Assembly: GCA_036510735.1 (NCBI GenBank)
Contig: DATCDK010000010.1
Span: forward strand, 1-22,263
DNA length: 22,263 nt
Origin: PALSA-607 sp036510735
GTDB taxonomy: Bacteria; Actinomycetota; Actinomycetes; Acidothermales; Acidothermaceae
Reading direction: 5' to 3'
The position numbers were made by a program, and so were the translations under genes. Below the pieces are notes generated by a model. The model was given only the letters and a program-made list of their open reading frames with translations, had not been told where the DNA came from and did not search any database. Every line of letters begins with the position of its first letter. Position 1 is the stretch's first letter. Positions 15,042-20,982 of the stretch are shown piece by piece.

Positions 15042-15067
15042 GTTTTGTCGCGCGTCGCCGTGGGCAT
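15042..15067 (+). promoter_or_regulatory. Possible SigB-like promoter upstream of the RsbW-like gene
   Basis: GTTT (15042-15045), a 16-bp spacer and GGGCAT (15062-15067) match GTTT-N16-GGGTAT at nine of ten bases. The leader to GTG 15180 would be about 105 nt. An imperfect palindrome, GCGCTG...CAGCGC (15013-15037), lies just before it. Confidence 0.3.
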
Positions 15068-15179
15068 GGGATCTGTAATCAGGGCGATCACGCTCCGGAG
15101 GCTGCCGTGCGCACGGGGAATGTCTTGGCCAGTGACGCACCGGGAGTCACGAGTCGTCCAGCCTGGCAGGTGATGGACA

Positions 15180-15743
15180 GTGTGCCGACATGCGTCGCGC
15201 GAGCTGCCCCCTGAGCCGAGGTCGGCCAGCGTCGCTCGGGCCTTCTTGCGCGACTGCTTCACTGACTGGGACCTCATGGAGTTGTACGACGACACCGCGC
15301 TTGCGCTGACCGAACTCGTCGCGAACGCGGTCATGCATGCAGCGACGCCCCTCGTCGTTGCGGTCAGCTGCGAAGGCGGCATGGTCGAAATGGCGGTGCA
15401 TGATGGCAATCCATCGATGCCTGCGATCCGGCCGCACCGGACCGACATTGAGAGCGATATCAGGCAGGCGCTGGCTGCCGAATCCGCCGCCGTCGAGCCG
15501 ATGGACGAACGTGACCCACGCGTATACGTGGGCGATGCCGGCTCTCTCGCAGGCGGCCGCGGGCTGCTCATCGTCGACGCACTCTCGGCGCAGTGGGGGG
15601 TTAGCCCGTTGAGCGACGGCAAGGCCGTGTGGGTGCGCACCCCGGTGCCGAAGGGCTGGCCGCACGCCGCCGATTGCTCGTGCGCCCACGAGGAGCAATC
15701 CACCGTCTTGGGGTCGGGCCGGACCGTCGTCCACCGCGGCTAG
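15180..15743 (+). CDS. RsbW-like GHKL ATP-binding protein (probable anti-sigma factor / serine kinase)
   Basis: The 187-residue protein carries the HATPase_c_2 fold of anti-sigma serine kinases. The N-box is ELVANAVMHA (45-54), the G1 region VHDGNPSMP (73-81) and the G2 region GGRGLLIVDALSAQWG (125-140). Between G1 and G2 sits an extended acidic segment of about 35-40 residues, longer than in typical RsbW proteins. The C-terminal tail contains a CSC-H cluster (C166, C168, H170). The GTG at 15180 is the first possible start after an in-frame stop. It is divergent from a SpoIIE-type phosphatase, the expected partner class: kinase and phosphatase act oppositely on a STAS antagonist, which must be encoded elsewhere. 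Confidence 0.85.
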   Translation: MCRHASRELPPEPRSASVARAFLRDCFTDWDLMELYDDTALALTELVANAVMHAATPLVVAVSCEGGMVEMAVHDGNPSMPAIRPHRTDIESDIRQALAAESAAVEPMDERDPRVYVGDAGSLAGGRGLLIVDALSAQWGVSPLSDGKAVWVRTPVPKGWPHAADCSCAHEEQSTVLGSGRTVVHRG

Positions 15744-15789
15744 CCCGACCGCCGTCCACGCCGCCGTTGTGTCGCGACCGAGCCGCTCG

Positions 15790-15795
15790 TAGTCT
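15790..15795 (+). promoter_or_regulatory. Probable -10 box for leaderless ligase message
   Basis: TAGTCT (TANNNT) ends 8 nt before the GTG at 15804, with no SD between. This supports both the start choice and an independent promoter for the ligase. Confidence 0.4.
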
Positions 15796-15803
15796 TCCGC
15801 AAC

Positions 15804-16769
15804 GTGAGCCCGCTTCCCCTCGTCCGCCCGATGCTCGCTGTCGCCGGACCGATTCCCGCGAAGGACGACGGCCGCTTCGCCGTCGAGATGAAGTGGGACG
15901 GCGTGCGCGCCGTTTCCTATTGGGACGGCGGGGAGTTGCGGCTGCTGTCACGCAACGACAACGACGTGACGCAGGGCTATCCCGAACTGGCGGCCCTCGG
16001 CGACCTTCTCGGCTCTCACAACGCGATCTTGGACGGCGAGATCGTCGCGTACGACCGCGGCCGACCGTCGTTCGAGGCGCTTCAAGCGCGGATGCATGTG
16101 CGCGGCGCGAAGGTCAAGCAGTTGGCTGCGGAGGTGCCGGTGACCCTCCTGCTGTTCGACATCATGCGGCTTGATGGCAAGGCGACGACCGGGCTGACCT
16201 ACACGAAGCGACGCGAGCTGCTCGAAGCACTCGAGCTCGCCGGCGACCATGTGCTGACCCCACCGGCCTTTCACGACGATCCCAAGACAGTGCTGGCGGC
16301 GAGCCGCGCACAGGGTCTCGAGGGAGTGGTCGCGAAAGCCGTCGAGAGCATCTACTTACCTGGCCGGCGATCGCCGTCGTGGATCAAGGTCAAGCACGAG
16401 CACACGCAAGAGGTCATCATCGGCGGCTGGAAGCCGGGCGAAGGTGGCCGTGCGGGCCGCATCGGTTCGCTGCTGCTCGGCATCAACAACGACGCGGGCG
16501 AGCTGATCTACGTCGGGCATGTAGGGACCGGTTTTAGCGACCGCGCGTTGGCCGAGCTGGGTACGCGGCTCAAGCCGTTGCAGCGCAAGACCAGTCCGTT
16601 CACCGACGAGGTGCCCAGGCTGCACGCGCGCGACGCCGTCTGGGTGACGCCCTCCCTGGTGGGCGAGGTGAGCTACAGCGAGTTCACCCGCGAGCTCCGA
16701 CTCCGCCATCCGTCGTGGCGCGGTCTGCGGCCAGACAAGTCCCCAGCCGACGTCCACCGCGAGCCGTAG
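15804..16769 (+). CDS. ATP-dependent DNA ligase, LigD ligase-domain type, stand-alone
   Basis: The 321-residue protein has the full nucleotidyltransferase motif set. Motif I is EMKWDGVR with the adenylated lysine K30, motif III is LDGEIVAY (77-83), IIIa is LLFDIM (116-121), IV is EGVVAKA (173-179) and V is WIKVK (193-197). An OB-fold domain follows at about 203-305. The stretches GGRAGRIGSLLLGI and WRGLRPDKSPADVHRE resemble the ligase domain of LigD, the bacterial non-homologous end-joining ligase. Here it is not fused to a polymerase or 3'-phosphoesterase domain, and no ku gene is visible. It could serve repair as a LigC/LigD-type accessory ligase. A leaderless promoter precedes it. Confidence 0.92.
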   Translation: MSPLPLVRPMLAVAGPIPAKDDGRFAVEMKWDGVRAVSYWDGGELRLLSRNDNDVTQGYPELAALGDLLGSHNAILDGEIVAYDRGRPSFEALQARMHVRGAKVKQLAAEVPVTLLLFDIMRLDGKATTGLTYTKRRELLEALELAGDHVLTPPAFHDDPKTVLAASRAQGLEGVVAKAVESIYLPGRRSPSWIKVKHEHTQEVIIGGWKPGEGGRAGRIGSLLLGINNDAGELIYVGHVGTGFSDRALAELGTRLKPLQRKTSPFTDEVPRLHARDAVWVTPSLVGEVSYSEFTRELRLRHPSWRGLRPDKSPADVHREP

Positions 16770-16790
16770 CACCGAACCGTTCGCTCCCCG

Positions 16791-16820
16791 CCGTCCGTCC
16801 CGCCGCCGTCCGTCCCGCCG
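16791..16820. repeat. Two perfect copies of a 15-bp tandem repeat
   Basis: The unit CCGTCCGTCCCGCCG occurs at 16791-16805 and again, identically, at 16806-16820. It lies between the ligase stop and the palindromic element. Confidence 0.85.
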
Positions 16821-16830
16821 CGTCTTTCGC

Positions 16831-16879
16831 GAGCATTGTTGCTCAGCGCGCGCAAGTACGCGCGCTGAGCACCAACGCT
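16831..16879. repeat. Dispersed palindromic element, copy 2
   Basis: The core is a perfect 12-bp stem (16841-16852 with 16859-16870) around the loop CAAGTA. It is extended by T-A and, past one mismatch, by TTG pairing with CAA. It aligns without gaps to 6516-6564. It lies between the ligase gene and the promoter of the DUF3291 gene, where it could also terminate ligase transcription. Confidence 0.75.
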
Positions 16880-16901
16880 TCGGCAGCAGGGCGCGCCGCC
16901 C

Positions 16902-16907
16902 TAGACT
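16902..16907 (+). promoter_or_regulatory. Probable -10 box for leaderless DUF3291-BrkB-YbjQ message
   Basis: TAGACT (TANNNT) ends 6 nt before the ATG at 16914, and no SD is present. This is the classic arrangement of an actinobacterial leaderless promoter. It supports ATG 16914 as the start and as the head of the downstream gene run. Confidence 0.5.
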
Positions 16908-16913
16908 TTGCGC

Positions 16914-17405
16914 ATGGGGTTTGAGCTTGCGCAGGTGAATATCGGGCGGCTCGTTGCGCCGCTCGACCATGCACAGCTCGCCGGCTTCGTCGAGCTGCTC
17001 GAGCCGGTGAACGCGGCGGCCGACAGGGCTCCCGGCTTCGTATGGCGACTGCAGAGTGGCGATGGCGACGCCACATCGATCACTGCCTTCGAGTGGGACG
17101 CCGGCGACAGCGCTGGCGTCATCGTGAACATGTCAGTGTGGACCGGCATCGATGAGCTGGCGGCGTTCGTTTTCGGCGACATGCACCGGGAGGTGTTGCG
17201 CCGGCGTCGTGAGTGGTTCAACCGCATGAGCGACGCCTACATGGTGTGCTGGTGGGTGCCCGCGGGCCACCGGCCGACGACAGACGAAGCCGAAGACCGC
17301 ATCCGTAACCTGCGTGCCAACGGTCCGAACCCGCAGGCGTTCACTTTGCGCGAGCGCTATCCGCGACCCGACGAGCAGGTTAGTTATGCGGGAGTGCCGG
17401 GGTAG
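16914..17405 (+). CDS. DUF3291 family protein
   Basis: The 163-residue soluble protein begins with the DUF3291 signature: ELAQVNIGRLVAPLDHAQLAGFVELL, then PVNAAADRAPGFVWRLQ. Later family features are the MSVWTGIDELAAFVF and WFNRMSDAYMVCWWVPAGH segments. The family has a dimeric alpha/beta (ferredoxin-like) barrel resembling antibiotic-biosynthesis monooxygenases, but no reaction is established. The ATG at 16914 is chosen because of the leaderless -10 box. The next gene, encoding a BrkB-type membrane protein, starts only 29 bp after the stop, so this gene probably heads the five-gene run ending at 20950. Confidence 0.9.
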   Translation: MGFELAQVNIGRLVAPLDHAQLAGFVELLEPVNAAADRAPGFVWRLQSGDGDATSITAFEWDAGDSAGVIVNMSVWTGIDELAAFVFGDMHREVLRRRREWFNRMSDAYMVCWWVPAGHRPTTDEAEDRIRNLRANGPNPQAFTLRERYPRPDEQVSYAGVPG

Positions 17406-17434
17406 AACTCCTGCATGTCCCGGTCGCTGATCGC

Positions 17435-18343
17435 ATGTGCCTCGTGACCGGCGTCCACGCATTGCTTGCACGTTTTGACGGCTACCAGCAGTCCCACGCG
17501 GTGCTGGGCTTTCCGCTGGCTGTGGTCAAGAAGTTTGGCGATGACAGTGCTGGCAACTTGGCCGCGGTCATCGCGTGGTCTGCGATGCTTGCCGTCTTTC
17601 CGCTCTTGCTGTTGCTGATTACGGTGCTCGGCATCGTGCTTCGGGGCGATGAGAGCCTGCAGCACCGGATCCTGCAGTCGGCGCTCGTCGAGTTTCCTGT
17701 CATCGGGCAGCAGTTGCAGATGAATATCAACTCCCTGAACAGGTCCGGCGTTGGCCTGATCGTCGGTCTTATCGGAACGTTTCTCGGCACCCGCGGTGTC
17801 GCCAACGCCTTGCAGAATGCGCTGAACACAGTCTGGGGGATCCCGCGCGAACGGCAGCCTGGATTTCCGTGGAATGCGATGCGGTCGCTTGCCATCGTCG
17901 TGGTGCTCGGCATCGGCCTGATTGTGACGGCAACGCTGTCGGGTTTCGGTGGCGGCACCGGCGCAATCGGCGCCGGGCTTCGCATCGCTGCGATAGCCGT
18001 GGCGTTCGCACTCAACGTCGTCGTGTTCTCCGTCGTGTTCAGGCTGGCTGTCGTCGAGATCGCATGGAAAGACCTGTGGCTCGGTGCGTTCCTTACCGCG
18101 CTTGGTTGGGAAGCTCTGCTGACCGTCGGCGGCTACCTGATTGCGCATGACGTCAAGAACATGAGCGCGGTGTACGGCACCTTTGCCCTCGTGCTCGGGT
18201 TGATGTCGTGGCTGTATCTCCAGGCCGAAATCACGCTGTACGCCGTGGAGATCGACGTGGTACGCGTCCAGCGCCGGTGGCCCCGAAGCATGGTGAAAGC
18301 AACTCCGGCCGCGCGTCGCGATGAAGAAGTCCCGACCGGATGA
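17435..18343 (+). CDS. YihY/BrkB family inner-membrane protein
   Basis: The 302-residue protein has about six TM helices (about 42-68, 105-125, 151-170, 182-203, 216-236 and 246-272). It carries family landmarks: DSAGNLAAVIAWSAMLAVFPLLLL early, GVANALQNALNTVWG in the middle, and VYGTFALVLGLMSWLYLQAEITLYAVEID near the end. YihY/BrkB proteins were once mislabelled ribonuclease BN; they are membrane proteins, proposed but not proven transporters. The last TGA overlaps a candidate ATG of the next gene, and the preferred start of that gene is 36 bp downstream, so the two are coupled in one operon with the YbjQ-like genes. GTG at 17444 is an alternative start. Confidence 0.92.
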   Translation: MCLVTGVHALLARFDGYQQSHAVLGFPLAVVKKFGDDSAGNLAAVIAWSAMLAVFPLLLLLITVLGIVLRGDESLQHRILQSALVEFPVIGQQLQMNINSLNRSGVGLIVGLIGTFLGTRGVANALQNALNTVWGIPRERQPGFPWNAMRSLAIVVVLGIGLIVTATLSGFGGGTGAIGAGLRIAAIAVAFALNVVVFSVVFRLAVVEIAWKDLWLGAFLTALGWEALLTVGGYLIAHDVKNMSAVYGTFALVLGLMSWLYLQAEITLYAVEIDVVRVQRRWPRSMVKATPAARRDEEVPTG

Positions 18344-18378
18344 TCGGATGGCGAGCGACAGCTCACGGGGAGGCCCTG

Positions 18379-19230
18379 GTGGCAGAGATATCCGCACCGC
18401 ACGCGGACGAGATGGTCGGGGAGTCGCTCGCGCAGGTCGAGGGTGCCTTGCCCGCGGGCGCGAGGAGCAGGCTTACCGAAGCTGCCGGCGCAGACGGCCG
18501 CCAGTTGTTCACCTCAGACTTGTCGGTCAACGAGTTTCTCCTGCTTCGGCACGCAGGGTTTCGACCGCTCGGACTGGTTCTTGGCAGCTCGATCTATCGG
18601 CTTGGGTTGAGTTCACGCTTGCGCGCCGGTGCCGGGGAGATGAAGGAGCTGTCGCAGGCGATGTACTCGGCGCGCGAACGCGCGATGACGAGGATGGAGG
18701 CCGAGGCAGATCTGCTCGGCGCCGACGGTGTGGTCGGCGTTCACCTCGACGTCCGTCTTCGCGATTTCGGTAAGAACCTCGTCGAGTTTGTGGCGATCGG
18801 CACGGCCATTGCCGCGGACACTCCGGGGCCGTGGCGCACGCCAGCGGGGAAGCCCTTCACCTCCGACTTGTCGGGCCAGGACTTCTGGGCGTTGTTGCAG
18901 ACCGGGTATGCCCCGCGTGGCCTGGTTCTTGGGAATTGTGTCTACCACGTAGGGCGGTTTGCTTCCGCCAGGGCTGTTGGTCAAACGGTAGAAATGACCG
19001 GCTTCACGCAGGGGATGTATGCGGCTCGCGAGGCGGCGATGACCCGCATGGAGGCTGAGGCGGTCGCCCTTGAATCTGAGGGAATCGTCGGGGTGGATAT
19101 CGAGGAGTCCAACCACGTCTGGGGTTCGCACGTCATCGAGTTCTTAGCGATCGGAACGGCTGTCACGCCATTGCCGGATGCGGCCCCTTCTTTGTTGATT
19201 CCCCATCTGGTGTTGCCGGTGGAGGCATGA
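18379..19230 (+). CDS. Double YbjQ-like domain protein 1
   Basis: The 283-residue protein contains two tandem YbjQ-like (DUF74) domains, at about residues 44-145 and 160-262. Both follow the same pattern: FTSDLS, a helix, a PxGLVLG strand, an MYxARE.AMTRMEAEA helix, a G.VGV strand and a final VEF.AIGTA strand. This corresponds to E. coli YbjQ, whose helix and strands read AREIAFEEL...LGADAVVGIDIDY...SVSGTAV. The family is often labelled heavy-metal binding, but its function is not established; known members form pentamers. GTG 18379 is chosen because GGGGAGG sits 5 nt before it. The ATG at 18340, overlapping the BrkB stop, is the alternative. The 3' end overlaps the next gene by 4 nt. Confidence 0.87.
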   Translation: MAEISAPHADEMVGESLAQVEGALPAGARSRLTEAAGADGRQLFTSDLSVNEFLLLRHAGFRPLGLVLGSSIYRLGLSSRLRAGAGEMKELSQAMYSARERAMTRMEAEADLLGADGVVGVHLDVRLRDFGKNLVEFVAIGTAIAADTPGPWRTPAGKPFTSDLSGQDFWALLQTGYAPRGLVLGNCVYHVGRFASARAVGQTVEMTGFTQGMYAAREAAMTRMEAEAVALESEGIVGVDIEESNHVWGSHVIEFLAIGTAVTPLPDAAPSLLIPHLVLPVEA

Positions 19231-20114
19231 ACGCTGAGTCGTCCGTGAAAGCTGCGTCGTCGGGGGCGTGGGCGGCCCGGCTCAACGGTACCGAACTGGC
19301 AACCGTTGAAGCCGTAGGTTTTCGCGCAATCGGAGTAGCGATGGGCATGTCCATCTACCGCGACGTGGTTTACACCGGATACCCGGCTGGCCGCGGCTAT
19401 GGCAGCCCGATCAGCCGGCCAGCATCGGCGTCGCAGCGTTTCTACCCTTGTCCGCATGGCAGCAACAGCCTTGGTCACGCCCCGGGCTTGAACTACCGGC
19501 AGACGTGGACGCAATCACCGCGGCGAATGGCGCTGAAGCACGTCTTGGACAAGCTCGTGGCCGACGGGCGAAGTATGGGCGCGCACGCAGTGATCGGCAT
19601 CTCGGTGCAGCAGTCGAAGTTCATGGACGGTGAGCCGCCCATCAGGCAGATCCGCATGACCGGCACTGCGGTACGCGCTGAGGGCGGGGAGAACAACGCG
19701 CACGGTCGGCTGTTCACGACGACACTTTCGGCCGGAGATCTGCTCGCGTTGCTACTGACTGGCCGAACGCCGTTGGAGATCACATTCGGCAACGCGGTGG
19801 TGGCCGTGATGCCCGGGTGCGTGCTGCGTCACTCCAAACGCGCCAAGGGGATTGTCGAGATCACCCAGCTCGGTGACGCGAGTGAAATGGCCCGCGAGGC
19901 TGCTGTCGCCGACCTGCGCGCCGATGCAGCCAAGGCGAGCGCCACCGACGTCGTCGGAATAGAACTCGATCTCGACAGCGCGCTTCCTCCTCGGGCCGGC
20001 GCCGGGTGGGCGGCAGTCCACGCATACGCCATGGGCACGGCGGTTCGTAGGTTTGAGAATGGGCTGGACCAGGTCGGCGCCCAGCAGATCTTTCGGCTAG
20101 TCAATCGGCCATGA
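19227..20114 (+). CDS. Double YbjQ-like domain protein 2, with an insertion in domain 1
   Basis: The 295-residue protein has two diverged YbjQ-like domains, at about residues 17-150 and 162-273. Domain 1 retains the GFRAIGVAMGMSIYRD start and the GAHAVIGISV and MTGTAV strands. Between them, residues about 50-95 hold a Tyr/Gly/Pro/His-rich insertion with YTGYPAGRGYG and RFYPCPHGSN. Domain 2 carries FTTTLSAGDLLALLL, MAREAAVADLRADAAK, DVVGIELD and YAMGTAV. The GGTGGAGG before the ATG and the ATGA overlap with the preceding gene support the start and translational coupling. There is no signal peptide or TM helix, so it is probably cytosolic. Its function is unknown; the insertion could be a surface loop or metal or protein contact site. 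Confidence 0.85.
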   Translation: MNAESSVKAASSGAWAARLNGTELATVEAVGFRAIGVAMGMSIYRDVVYTGYPAGRGYGSPISRPASASQRFYPCPHGSNSLGHAPGLNYRQTWTQSPRRMALKHVLDKLVADGRSMGAHAVIGISVQQSKFMDGEPPIRQIRMTGTAVRAEGGENNAHGRLFTTTLSAGDLLALLLTGRTPLEITFGNAVVAVMPGCVLRHSKRAKGIVEITQLGDASEMAREAAVADLRADAAKASATDVVGIELDLDSALPPRAGAGWAAVHAYAMGTAVRRFENGLDQVGAQQIFRLVNRP

Positions 20115-20950
20115 GAACCGAACACGACGTCGCGCGACGAGCCGTTGAGGCGGCACGGCAAACCGCTGCTGCGTCGGGTGACGTCACCTCCGCGTCCCTC
20201 GTCAGCGCGGAACTGCTCGCGCTCACGCGCGCCGGCTATCAACCTGCCGGACTGATCAGTGGTACGTCGGTGACGACGATTGTCACCGCTTGGGCCGCTC
20301 AAGGCCGGGGCGGCGAAATCGAGTCGCTGACGACAGGGATGACTACCGCGCGCAACAGCGCTGTTGAAAGGCTCATCGCAGCTGCGCACACTCTCGGTGC
20401 GGTCGGGGTAGTCGATGTCCGACCGCGTTTGACATGGCGCGGACACCGGCGGAGCCACTCGCTCGAACTCACGCTCGTCGGAACCGCCGTGACGGGAAAG
20501 GGTGTTCACCCGACCGCGGTGTCCGACCTCCCCGCGTGCTTCGTCGCAGCGATGGACGCCGTCGCCGTTTCGCGGCTCGCTTGGTCGGGTTGGCAGCCTG
20601 TCGGTGTAGCGATTGGCGTGTCCGTCTTTGGGTTTCCGCGGCGACGCGTCTCGGTGTTGGCGCGTTCCAGTTTGCGCGGTGGCGAGGCGCTGCACCAGAC
20701 CGAGGCGTTGTACGGCGCTCGCGAAGCCGCAATGGATCGGCTGTACGCCGACGCCCGCGCGCTCGGCGGGGACGGCGTTCTCGGCATGTCGTTGCAACAA
20801 GATGCGCATGTGTGGGGACGGCGAGCGGTTGAGATTTCGGTGCTCGGAACTGCCGTTGTCCGGACTCAGGGGGACGAGCAGATTCGCATACCGGAGCTTG
20901 CCTTTAGTCTGGCCGACCCAAAGGCCGAGTTTCGGACTGACCTACGCTGA
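20111..20950 (+). CDS. Double YbjQ-like domain protein 3
   Basis: The 279-residue protein has two YbjQ-like domains, at about residues 26-127 and 146-249. Domain 1 shows a degenerate helix (MTTARNSAVERLIAAA), GVVDV and LVGTAV. Domain 2 is closer to the family, with QPVGVAIGVSVFG, ALYGAREAAMDRLYADARALGGDGVLGMSL and VLGTAV. A basic stretch FPRRRV lies in domain 2. The ATG overlaps the previous stop by 4 nt (ATGA). The gene ends 32 bp before the stop of the convergent NRAMP-like gene. No membrane segment or signal peptide is evident. Together with the two preceding genes it makes six related domains from three co-translated proteins, suggesting a hetero-oligomer, which is inference. Confidence 0.85.
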   Translation: MRTEHDVARRAVEAARQTAAASGDVTSASLVSAELLALTRAGYQPAGLISGTSVTTIVTAWAAQGRGGEIESLTTGMTTARNSAVERLIAAAHTLGAVGVVDVRPRLTWRGHRRSHSLELTLVGTAVTGKGVHPTAVSDLPACFVAAMDAVAVSRLAWSGWQPVGVAIGVSVFGFPRRRVSVLARSSLRGGEALHQTEALYGAREAAMDRLYADARALGGDGVLGMSLQQDAHVWGRRAVEISVLGTAVVRTQGDEQIRIPELAFSLADPKAEFRTDLR

Positions 20951-20982
20951 GTGGACGACGAGCCTGCCGCCCTCAAAGAGTG

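Noticed and set aside
14966..15703. N-terminal extension of the minus-strand phosphatase to 15703
   Set aside because: The extra sequence overlaps the conserved RsbW-like gene on the other strand and has no counterpart in the paralogous phosphatase.
17435..18343. Ribonuclease BN
   Set aside because: Old annotation of the YihY/BrkB family; the protein is polytopic with no nuclease motif, and true RNase BN is RNase Z-like.
18888..18909. GGGTAT inside the first double-YbjQ gene as an internal stress promoter
   Set aside because: It encodes the conserved TGYA of the domain and has no matching -35 at the right spacing.
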